Position numbers and translations under genes: made by a program
Origin: Myxocyprinus asiaticus
Taxonomy: Eukaryota > Chordata > Actinopteri > Cypriniformes > Catostomidae
NCBI RefSeq assembly: GCF_019703515.2
Contig: NC_059351.1
Coordinates: 17,014,001 to 17,078,000, forward strand
Direction of reading: 5' to 3'
Length of the DNA stretch: 64,000 nucleotides
Notes under the pieces: model-generated
Database searches by the model: none
What the model saw: only the letters and a program-made list of their open reading frames with translations
Told to the model about the DNA's origin: nothing
Shown here: positions 44,612 through 53,945 of the stretch, piece by piece
How positions within the stretch are numbered: the stretch's first letter is position 1
Layout of the letters: the number at the start of each line of letters is the position of its first letter

Positions 44612-45048
44612 GTTTTCTTTACACCATACATTTTACACAGCTCAGCAATCACTTCACTTTCAAAATGTCTGCCCTGTTCAGAATTCAGTTGTTCAGGCAC
44701 CCCATATTTCATGAACCACTCTTTCAGAAGGATCTTGGCAGTGGTATCAGCTCTCTGATCCTTAATTGGAAACGTCTGTGTGAACTTTGTGAAAACATCA
44801 GTCACAATTAACACGTTCTTAAGGCCATCAAAGGCAGGTTCAAGCACAGTAAAATCTACTGCCACTACTTCAAGGGGCCTTGAAGCCAGAAATGGCTTCA
44901 TAAGAGGATGTATCCTTGGCTGTGGCATCTTGGTTAAGATGCACCTTTGACACTTTTTGATCCACCGCTCCACATCATTACACATGCCAACCCAGAAGCA
45001 TTGTTGCCTCAACAGGTTTAGCGTGCGCTCAGTGCCCTGATGTCCCAT
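44612..45048 (-). pseudogene. gypsy-like element 3 integrase, N-terminal part
   Basis: Minus frame from 45048: zinc-binding region (MGHQGTERTLNLLRQQCFW, then CQRCILTK) and catalytic core with the first Asp (VVAVDFTVLEP). The second motif reads LNSEQGRHF, where SDQGR is usual, so Asp is replaced by Glu. The frame stops at the DIRS B junction after GVKK; the last residues before its stop come from DIRS B. Confidence 0.9.
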
Positions 45049-45078
45049 ACTGTCATAAACACTTTCAAGGTCCAGTTC

Positions 45079-46236
45079 TTATAGACATGAGGGTAAGAGC
45101 AGCTGTTGACATTCACCATGATGTTGGTCATTCACAATGCAATAAAGCAAGCCATCCAGCTCTCTAACACACTTCCACTGCTTTATCAATGACAGAACAG
45201 ACTTTGATAGACCAGATCTCTCACGAATGGTGGGCTTTTGTTTATGATCCCAAAAGGTTCTGAAAGAACTGAGAGAGCAATCTTTCATCTGAAAATCCTT
45301 CAGTTCAGCTGTTGTACAACCCGGCAGAGTAGGTGTACTTCCTTGAGGGTTACTGTCTTCCTCTACTCCACACTCTAAGGCACAAATCTGTTTAAACCTA
45401 CAGCACTTTTCACCAGCCATCACTAAGTTGGGTTCTAAGGCTGTTCCTTTGTTTATGATATTGCAGATGGCAATACAGTCATCATATTCTGCAGCCTCAG
45501 GAGTGGCAGGCTCCCCTGCAGATGGCTGCCTAGAGAGGGCATCAGCAGCTGCATTATGCTGTCCTGGGTGGGATTTCACCTCAAAATCAAAGATGGCTAA
45601 TTGAGAGATCCATCTTTGCTCAATTGCCCCAAGCTTGGCCAGTTTTAGCTGGCACAGAGGGTTGTTATCTGTAATGACCACAAACTTGGAACCCAGCGGA
45701 TAACCACAGAGTTTTTCAGAGATAGCCCACTTCATGGCCAGTAGCTTAGGCTTCATTCTACTGTAATTTCTGTCATTCCATTCTGCTTTACGAAGTCTCC
45801 TAATGGAATGAGCTATGATTCTCCTACACTCGCCCTGCTGCTGGTGTATGACAGCACCCAGGCCTTCACTGCTCGCATCAGTCTCCAATGTGAAAGGAAG
45901 ATTGAAATCTGCATACCCTAACACAGGAGCAGAAATAAGCTTCTCCTTCAGCAGCTCAAATGCTGATTGGCACTCTGATGAACACAAAGGACTAAACTCT
46001 CTCTTTGTGGTGCCAAACTGCTTGATACACAGGTTCACTAAATCATGAAGAGGGCCGGCAATTCTAGAAAAACCCTCAATTAACTTTCTGTAGTAACTAC
46101 AGAACCCTGAGGACGAGTGTAATTCCTTAACTGTACGGGGAACTTTCCATTATTTGACTGCTTCAACTTTACCTGGATCAGTACCAATACCTAGAGATGA
46201 GATCTAACGACCTAAGAAAGTTACTTCTTGCTGCAA
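45079..46236 (-). pseudogene. gypsy-like element 3 RT thumb and RNase H
   Basis: The minus frame 46038-45079 (319 codons) starts in the RT connection and contains RNase H: Asp in LETDASSEG (residue 54), then KPKLLAMKW where the family has an acidic ELLALKW (Glu to Lys), then ITDNNPL and HNAAADALS. A degraded stretch upstream to 46236 still reads as thumb (GSGFCSYYRKLIEGFS-like) with stops. It ends before the integrase zinc region. Confidence 0.9.
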
Positions 46237-46262
46237 AAAATGTAAGCGCAAGCGTAGTTTAG

Positions 46263-46565
46263 TTGGAGACTCGCAGCTGTACTAACACTCCTGTCTCTCT
46301 CTCCCCTGGCTCTACCCATTCTTCCTCTCAGGTGGGGGAAGCTGCTGCCACTGGTGTGGGTGTGAGGTTTGGGCTGGTCTGTTGGAGTTGCGGAGAGCCG
46401 GGACATGTCCGCGAACAGTGCCCAGTGATGGAGGTGGGAACAGTGGTCTGGGTCACTGACACTCCACAGGCCACCCCCGATCGAGCCGGGACTGCTGCCA
46501 CTGCTGTCAGGAGAAGCTCAACTGGCAGCCCAACAACTCCCAATCGCAAACCTCCTGGGGTATAA
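46263..46565 (+). pseudogene. element D gag zinc-knuckle remnant, first copy
   Basis: A 100-codon plus frame with one CCHC motif (CWSCGEPGHVREQC at about residues 41-54) followed by sequence like that before the protease in the second copy. It abuts the LTR start directly, so most gag and the LTR body are deleted here. Confidence 0.8.
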
Positions 46566-46575
46566 GGACTCCATC

Positions 46576-47215
46576 TTGCAATGGGTCATCCAGAGTCCTG
46601 AACAACATCATCGATGTTTCTGCTTGCTGACATTTAGCGAGCTTGTCTGCCCATTTGCATTTGCCCAACAGCTCTGTGATGCCTGTCGGAGGTGGCTGCT
46701 GGCAGAGGATCGTGACGCCGGAGCTGTCATCGGCCACATGGTGCTGGAGCAGTTCATCGGCCACTTACCAAAAGGGATAGTTGAGTGGGTCCAGTGCCAC
46801 CTCCCGGCTTCGCTGAAGGAGGCAATCCAGCTGGCTGAGGTCAATTTGGTGGTGTATTCGGGCCAGCGAGCCCCCTTTTCTCTCTCCCTCTCTCTCTATC
46901 CCTCTCTCCCTCCTCACTCCCCCTCTCTTTCCCCTCATCCTGTTCATATTCCCTGGAAATTTTTAATTCCGACCCCAAAACTGGTTCCCTGGTCCTGTGG
47001 GACATTCAATCTGCCAGTTCTCCCTAACCCTTTCCACTCTCCCCCACAGGCTGGTGAATCCGCTGCCGCAGGTGTGGGCATGAAGTGTGGGCCAGTCTGC
47101 TGGAGCTGCGGGGAACCTGGGCATTTCCAGGAGACATTGGTCCGGGTCCCCGACATGCCACAGGCCACCCCCGATCGAGCAGGAGTGTACCAAATGCCTG
47201 TGAGTACTGGGGGGG
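46576..47215 (+). pseudogene. element D gag with SCAN-like capsid and second zinc knuckle
   Basis: The plus frame has a SCAN-like or capsid C-terminal region (ACRRWLLAEDRDAG, then VLEQFIGHLPKGIVEWVQCH, then PASLKEAIQLAE). A Ser/Pro-rich linker over the pyrimidine tract 46877-46940 follows, then a CCHC remnant (CWSCGEPGHFQ) whose last part is deleted. Such gag proteins assemble particles; the SCAN domain is known to derive from a capsid of this kind. Confidence 0.85.
46870..46940 (+). repeat. polypyrimidine tract in element D gag linker
   Basis: About 70 bases almost entirely C and T with CTCTCC repeats; codes a Ser/Leu/Pro-rich linker. Confidence 0.85.
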
Positions 47216-47699
47216 GGGTACATACCAAGCCTTGGTGGATTCAGGTTGTAACCAAACCTCCATTTATCAATGCTTGGTTCAAAATGGGGCATTGGGTACA
47301 AATAATTGGGTGACGGTGAGGTGTGTGCACGGGGATATTTACGATTATCCTGCAGTGATCGTCACTATTCTATTTCGGGGTCAAAAGCATAACATTGATG
47401 CTGTGGTTAGTTCCCGCCTCACCCATCCAATAATATTGGGTACTAATTGGATGGCTTTTCCTGAATTGTTAAAAGGGTTGTGTGTGGATGGGTCCTGTTA
47501 TACAGTGGTACAGTCTGTGGTGTGCAATGCACTGACGGGGGAGGTGGAGCCAGGGCTGTCTATGTCAGCTCTGCCTCAGGATGTATTACTTGTATTACTA
47601 CCCACATCGAGCTCTGGACATGGATTTAGTTATTCGCTCCTTACTTTATATCCAAGATCAGCAGCTCCTCGCCACAGCATGCGTCTGCAATTTCCGTAG
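47200..47699 (+). pseudogene. element D protease
   Basis: The frame ending at the stop 47697-47699 contains the retropepsin active-site loop ALVDSGCNQTSI (DSG at about 47238-47246). VTVRCVHGDIYDYP and THPIILGTNWMAFP, the second protease landmark, follow. Both protease motifs look intact. The frame upstream of 47200 belongs to gag in another register. Pol does not follow. Confidence 0.85.
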
Positions 47700-48330
47700 T
47701 CTCAGTGGGATCACGGATCACTTGGAAAGATAATAGAAATGATAACGAGGCATCTCCATCAGTTCCGATCTCTCCAGGCCACAGGTAAACCAGCTCACAT
47801 AAAATCTTGGGAAACCCGCCTTCCATCCATGATGATGTAGCCGCTCCATCTCAACTTTCTGCCCCTCATCAAACCCACAGGGAGTAAACGCTCAGCAAAT
47901 CCAGATTTTCCTCCAGATCTCAGTCATGTAGGAGACCTCCCTCAGTCGTGCCACCGCATTTACCATAATCGGAATGCACAACCCATTGCTGGAAGGCGCG
48001 CGCTCCTCGTCAAGTCCGTCGAAATCATCACCTCAAGGCAGCAGCGAATCCCCATCAGAAATATGCTAAGTTCTCAATCATATTCATCAAATACATTTAG
48101 AGGATGGTTTATGGGTCTTAGGCTTTCTGCTGTCATTGTTGTCTGTTCATCATAACCCTCATCTGCATCAATATCAAATTCAAGATGCAAAATTTCATTT
48201 CAATAGAGCATTCGGCTCTCAAAGTCCATGTTAGGCGATCACGCGTTTCACAGAGCGACGGCCGCGCCGTGCGGGTAACTGAGTTAAGGTTCACAATTGT
48301 TGGGTGCTTCCTTCAGGAGCGGGTTTGGTT
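47700..48330. other. unidentified sequence in element D
   Basis: No frame or motif recognised. More GC-rich than the surroundings in parts (48000-48290). Confidence 0.4.
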
Positions 48331-48625
48331 ATTAGCAATAATTATAATTATCAAAGATAATTATTAATTATTAAAATCAATAGAACATTGATTAGAATCA
48401 ACATTAGCTTTTTAATCCTTTAAATCAACAATTATCAAAGATAACTAACAATTATCAAAATCAATAGAATATTAATTATTATCAAAGACAACTATTAATT
48501 ATTAAAGTCAATAGAACATTGATTAGAATCAATGTTAGCTTATTAATCCTTCAAATCAACAATCACCAAAGATAATTATTAATTATTAAATCAAATCAAT
48601 AGAATATTAATAAGGATTAACATTG
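48331..48625. repeat. AT-rich tandem repeat, unit about 83-87 bp
   Basis: The phrase TATCAAAGATAATTATTAAT...AATCAATAGAACATTGATTAGAATCAACATTAGCT recurs about three times with one half-unit. Period about 83-87 bp. Confidence 0.8.
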
Positions 48626-48855
48626 CCAGAGCACCACACTGGAATCAGGGACTAATAACCAGATAGTATAGCAATCTCAATATAGGATTGTTCTCAAAAG
48701 GAAAACAATGAAGGCTTGAATCCGAGCGCTGACATCCCCTGCCAGCCCTTGACACAGGTGCATGCAGAACAATACCAAAACACTTCTCTTTAAAGTAAAA
48801 CAAAGTTTATTGATGCAGTACATTTAGCCTCAGCCTTTAATACATGAGAGGAGGT

Positions 48856-48891
<36 letters not shown>

Positions 48892-50039
48892 GGTGTATGT
48901 GTGTGTAAGGAAAGAAGGAGGGCACAAAATGGCGGTTATGGCTCTCATGGAGAGTACGTCATGCGAGGTTTCTCTGGCTGTGAATGTGGACGGAGAGACT
49001 GGTTAATGGTGTCTGCCAGTTTAACGCGTGTCTCCACTGTACGATAACTTAGGGATAATGCTGTGCTCTATTGCCAAGTTATCTGTTTGCCAAATATATG
49101 TGCGGGTATGTTTGTGAGGGGTTGTGTGTGTGTGCGGTTAGTAAGAGAGAGAGAGAACAGAGTGATGGCACCAAAGCTGGTTTTAGCAATCGTGGGAGAG
49201 AAGGCAACTGTTAGTTTTATCACTCAGAGACGCAGTGAATGGCTCGTAATCCGTCCGCCACAGTCGTTGGTTCTTTAATGGATAAACTCAGTGTGCTGGT
49301 CTCACCCGTGATGGAATTGCACAAACAGCCCAACGTGGTTGGACAACAACACAGCAACTCTCATTCATGGTAACAGTAAGTTACATTAATACCTTGAGTA
49401 TTATTAGCAGCAATGAGCAGACTCGGCAGTCTGTAAATTGTACAAGCAATTTTGTGATACACAAGAATAACACACTATAATAATCTATCACTGCCCAGAC
49501 GTAAACCTCTTACTTGAGTCACGTGAGGACGTGGGTAGAATGTGTGTTCGTCCTTCGTTTGACTCCAACTCGGTTCCTCGAAGTTTGGGTGATGACGGGA
49601 GGCCGTTTCCTCGCTCTGTCGGCGGGTGGTACGGCGGCTGATTCTCGGCGGGTTAGCTTAGAAATCAGCGAAGTCGACTCGGTTGAAGAAGGAAGAGAAA
49701 TCTTCTTTCTTCACTTCTGCAGGCAAAAGGGGTGAGACTCAAATACTCCAAAACCGACCACTCAGGGTGCGGTCGTAGCATAATGATATCTACAATCTCC
49801 AGCTCCTCCTGCCCCTACACCTTCATGGTTATATATCTGAAAACTAGTTAAAATTTGACCCCTCAAACATTGCGGTCTCCTCCCCTAGTCTCTCAGGTCA
49901 CTTATTCAGAATGGGTGCGGCCACAATCGCTGCTCATCAAGGACATCAGAATCCACAATCAAGATGCTTGGCCGCTGGCCTCCCTCATCACACCAGAAAT
50001 ATATTTGAGCCAACCCTCAAATCAATCACACATGCTCAA
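48626..50039. other. unclassified sequence, no gene seen
   Basis: (GT)n at 48858-48887. TTTATT on the plus strand near 48810 could be an inverted polyadenylation signal of an LTR-like repeat on the minus strand, but no second copy is in the window. Short frames only. Confidence 0.4.
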
Positions 50040-50800
50040 CTCTCCATCAGCCGCATTATTTATCTTTCAACATAGGGTATTACACAACAATGTAAACCTT
50101 GTTGTGGGGCTTTACGCTACATTGTTCATCCTCTGGCAAAGTTATTGCACAAGCAACGGTCATCCTCGTCAGAGGGTTCACAATCAAACGTTGTTTATCT
50201 TTCAACTAAGTGTATTGCACAACAATGTCACCCTTATCATGGGGTTCTATGCATGTTGTTCATCCTCAGGCAAAGATATCGCACAAGCAACGGTCACCTT
50301 TGTTGGAGGGCTCATAATCTTACGTCATCAGATAACCACCTTCGTCAGAGGACTCATGCCATACATTAATCATCTTCAGTTAATGGATCGCACAACAATG
50401 TCACCCCATCCCAGGGCCAAATAAAACGTTGTGCATCCTCTGACAGATATCACACAATTAATGATCACCCTCGTCGGAGGGCTCAAAATCAAACATCATC
50501 CACATGGTTCAAACAACCGCACTCATCGGAGGGTTCATACCATACGTTAATTATCTTCAGCAAAGAGATCGTATAAATATGTTGCCCTCATCATATGACT
50601 CAAACGAAACGTTGTCCATCCTCTGACAGATATCACACAATTAATGTCCATATGCAAGCATGGCTATCCTCAAGCAAGGATATCACATGAACCATGCCCC
50701 CTTTCTCATAAGGGTCATCAGCAAACGCAAGCATGGCTTATCCTATCACTAGGTATCGCACAACCATGCCAGGGATATCACAATTCATGCACTATTTTCT
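50040..50800 (+). repeat. degenerate tandem repeat, period about 135-185 bp
   Basis: Recurring phrases include GCACAAGCAACGGTCA (50146 and 50281), CACAACAATGT (50081, 50218, 50391) and CATCCTCTGACAGATATC (50430 and 50614). Unit length varies. It lies between element D protease and its LTR copies. Confidence 0.75.
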
Positions 50801-50914
50801 ATTCAAGCTCTTACATATCCTTTTCTGTTCTCCAGACTGAAACTCCGGCCATGAAGACCAGGTTCGTAACCCGCCCTGAACTCCTCTCTTTTGGAGGTAG
50901 AATCGGGTTCTCTT

Positions 50915-51101
50915 TTTTGGGGTAGTCTCCTCGCCCCCTGCCTCCTATTTCCAGCAGAATCTGACAGTTCGAGTATCAGTCTCATCGGACTGCCAGATAG
51001 GGCTTACACCAAAAGAGAAAATATATTCTGTGGTTCTATATCAGTTCATCAAATAAGTGTCATGTCAACTTTAACAAGCCTGCGAGTCTTTCTGATAGAA
51101 A
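50915..51101 (+). repeat. element D LTR, 3' half only
   Basis: Matches the last about 185 bp of the two complete copies that follow, including the AAAGAGAAAATATATTCTGT phrase. Confidence 0.85.
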
Positions 51102-51477
51102 TGTAAGCATAAGCATAGTTCTAGCGGGAGACTCGCAGCTGTACATCGTCATGCCATTATCTAGTTAGCTCCTAGCCAATCATACATCAGCCATTGCTTT
51201 AAAAGCCTACTTTCAATTTACCTCTTTGTGTTTCAGTGTGCCAACATGGCAACCTCCACCTCTTCACTGCCACCAGTCATGTCCCGTCCTGATGGGGGTA
51301 GGCTCCTTGCCCCCTGCCTCCTATCTCCGGCAGGATCTGATGGTTCGAGTATCAATCTCATTGGACCGCCAGATGGGGCTTACGTCAAAAGAGAAAATAT
51401 ATTCTGTGGTTCTATATCAATTCATCAAATAAATGTCATGACAACTTTACCAAGCCTGCCAGTCTTTCTGCTAGAAA
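51102..51477 (+). repeat. element D LTR, complete copy 1 (376 bp)
   Basis: Starts TGTAAGCATAAGC. It contains CCAAT at 51175-51180, a TTTAAAAG box at 51198-51205 and AATAAA at 51428-51433, so promoter and polyadenylation signals are in plus order. It ends TCTTTCTGCTAG followed by AAATG. Confidence 0.85.
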
Positions 51478-51854
51478 TGTAAGCATAAGCGTAGTTCTAG
51501 TGGGAGACTCGCAGCTGTACATCGTCATGCCATTATCTAGTTAGCTCCAAGCCAATCATACATCAGCCATTGCTTTAAAAGCCTACTTTCAATTTACCAC
51601 TTTGTGTTTCAGTGTGCCAGCACGGCAACCTCCACCTCTCCACCACCACCAGTCAAGTCCTGTCCTACATGGGGGTAGGCTCCTTGCCCCCTGCCTCCTA
51701 TCTCCGGCAGGATCTGAAGGTTCGAGTAGCAATCTCACCAGACTACCAGACGGGGCTTATGCCAAAAGAGAAAATATATTCTGTGGTTATAAATCAATTA
51801 ATCAAATACATGTCATGTCAAGTTTACCAAGCTTGCGAGTCTTTCTGATAGAAA
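51478..51854 (+). repeat. element D LTR, complete copy 2 (377 bp)
   Basis: Direct tandem repeat of the preceding copy with scattered substitutions; ends CTGATAG then AAATG and gypsy-like element 3 sequence. Confidence 0.87.
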
Positions 51855-51859
51855 TGACA

Positions 51860-52330
51860 CTTTTCAGGCTTAACTTGTCCTGAGCCCTGTTTCTTTTAGT
51901 CTGATAAAGACTATTTCCAGTCTCTGCAAGTGCTCAGGAAAGTGGGCGAGTACACTAGTATGTCATCAAGGTACACTAGCATGATCTGGAAAATTTTATC
52001 ACCCATAGAAGTCTGCATAAGATGTTGAAATGTTGAAGGTATATTACAAACCCCAAAGGGCATCCGAGAATACTTAAATATCCCAAATGGAGTCGTAAAT
52101 GCAGTCTTGCTCGTGGACAGCAACCTGATGATATCCACTTGATAAATCAATGGAAGAAAAGAACTTTGCTCCTTGTAGTGCATCAATGCTTTCATCTATC
52201 CTAGGCAGAGGAAATGCATCTTGAGTTCAGCTGCCTGTAATCGACACAAAGCCTGAGACTGCCATCAGTTTTCCTAACTAGCATGATAGGTGAAGCATAA
52301 GTGCTAGTGCTTTCTTGGATCACTCCTTTT
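51860..52330 (-). pseudogene. gypsy-like element 3 RT, fingers and palm
   Basis: On the minus strand from 52330: GVIQES, then [20 protein letters not shown], a frameshift with stops near 52210, then KTAFTTPFGIFKYSRMPFGV and the intact catalytic box LVYLDDILVYS (about 51945-51978). The sequence runs to the element D junction near 51857. This piece joins to 46236 on the far side of element D. Confidence 0.92.
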
Positions 52331-52337
52331 TAAGAAG

Positions 52338-52796
52338 TGTGGAATATTTTTTATCAAGTTGATTATAAATTAATCAAGTATGATCAAAGTAAATATAACC
52401 ATTTTATTCTACAATTATTTCTGATGGTCAGGCATGTATTTTACTGTGTGTGTCTGTGTAGAAGCCTATGCAGGAATGGAATGTGCACACATATGGTAAA
52501 CTGCTCTCATGACTGTTGAGAAAATATATGGTGAGGTTCCTCAACAGGTGTCTCCTGTCCACTTCATAAAAAAATCAGACTGGAGTCAAAGAATAGGGTG
52601 ATGGATAATGGTGACATGTATGGAATGTATTAGCCATGCCTTGGTAGATCATATATAAGTGGCAAGGAACCCAGTTGCTGGAGTTGCACTGAGAGCAACT
52701 CGGCTTTTTTATCTCTGATAATAAAGTCTACATTCTGGCATCAAAACCCCAAGACTTTGAGAGAGATTTTTCACAGAGATGGCAGAAGCCACAACA
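52338..52796 (+). mobile_element. solo LTR (459 bp)
   Basis: Starts TGTGGAAT and ends CCACAACA, flanked by GAAG at 52334-52337 and 52797-52800. TATATAAG-type box at 52651-52659 and AATAAA at 52720-52725 in plus order. It interrupts the start of the gypsy-like element 3 RT; removing it with one GAAG restores the phrase coding KLLKKGVIQES. No internal sequence remains, the usual result of LTR-LTR recombination. The family is not identified. Confidence 0.88.
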
Positions 52797-52800
52797 GAAG

Positions 52801-53931
52801 CTTGGTGATATGTTCTCTGACTTCACTATACTAAGCAGGTTGAATACACCTATTAGGCTGGGCCATCGGTATATCATCCACCACGTGAATCTCATGTTGC
52901 ACTTTGTCTGTAAAACTGAGGTCTTCATCCTCGAGAGCAAAAACATCAGTGTACTTCATCAACAAATCATTCAGCTCTGCCTGCTGTTCAGGAGTACCAC
53001 CAATGTGCAGCTTGTTGAGAAACTCTTTGAAACTGTCCTCCAATAACTGACTGTCTTTTGTGTTTACACTGATCTCTTCAATATCAGCAGAAATTCTCTG
53101 AAATCTCACCTTACACATCTCATTGGACTTCACACTCTCGACACAAGACAGAGCACCAAGTCTGGTTCTGGCCTGTAGCCAGATATCTTCTGGAGAGAGA
53201 TTCACAACATGTACAGGAAACAACAGTTTCTCTGAAGACACAAGAGAGAGAACAACAATCAGACCGCCAGGTAAAGGTGTGTTCGCTGGTTCTAACAGGA
53301 AGTCCTGTGAACCATAATTTAACATACTCTCTGCTCCCTTGATTCTTACCATTGTAATTGATGAAGCAGGTGTGTGTACCATGTCTTTTCCAGCTACTTG
53401 GTCTACACTTCGCTTCTCTAGACTGCTGGCACTCTGCATCTGCTGAAATGTCTCCCTCCAATCAGACTGCAACTCTCCACCTAGGGTAGTATCAAACTCT
53501 GCATGAACCAGTTGTCTACATCTTCTAATGATGTTCATGCCAATGAGGGCTGGTACAGCAGAAGAATCTTTTGAGCCTCTGACTACTAGAAAACCACACT
53601 CTGGTATGATAATTCCCATGGTTTCAACCTCCAACTTAAGATAACCTAGGTACGGTATGTCTAAACCACTGGCAGCTGTAATCTTCAGCCAACCTGCTGT
53701 GGACAGCATATCTTCATCCTCCCCAGTCAGGTGTTCTCTGAAGAAACTCTCAGAAATAGTACTAACTTGGCTTCCTGTATCAAGTAAACAAGAGGCCATT
53801 ATGCCATTAATCTTTAGATTTGCGACAGGAAATTTTCCCACAGCACGCTTGAGTAGTCGGACATGACATGTATTGACACATAATGTGGAGGAAGTAGACA
53901 ATGAGCCATTTTGGCAGCTTGTTTTCAACAA
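52801..53931 (-). pseudogene. gypsy-like element 3 protease and start of RT
   Basis: A 366-codon minus frame. Retropepsin active site LLDTGSQVSTI at residues 49-59 (Asp 51) is intact, and ALIGMNIIRRC (about residue 132) fits the second protease landmark. The long linker ends with YTDVFALEDEDLSF and QHEIHVVDD, typical of the region just before RT. The frame ends at a stop near 52831 (QPNRCIQPA), inside the sequence leading to the fingers. The ATG used here may not be the natural start because gag lies upstream in Gag-Pol. Confidence 0.9.
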
Positions 53932-53945
53932 ATGCTCTTTTTGCA

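Larger units (their letters stand above)
46243..51851 (+). mobile_element. LTR element D (gag and protease only), nested in gypsy-like element 3
   Basis: Flanked by AAATG at 46238-46242 and 51852-51856. The left end keeps about 38 bases of LTR start, then gag and protease coding (46263-47700), about 3.2 kb without element coding, and LTR copies at the right (50915-51854). RT, RNase H and integrase are absent. Joining the flanks restores the gypsy RT phrase KCHFLQQE, which fixes the insertion point. Confidence 0.85.
39962..53945 (-). mobile_element. gypsy-like element 3, split by three insertions
   Basis: Minus-strand pieces in order from the right: protease (53931-52801), RT (52330-51860), RT thumb and RNase H (46236-45079), integrase (45048-44612 and 40866-40330) and a tail frame (40315-39962). 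They fit end to end once DIRS B, the 46243-51851 element and the 459-bp solo LTR are removed. No gag and no 5' LTR are seen beyond 53945. The original element span is about 4 kb of the 14 kb. Confidence 0.9.
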
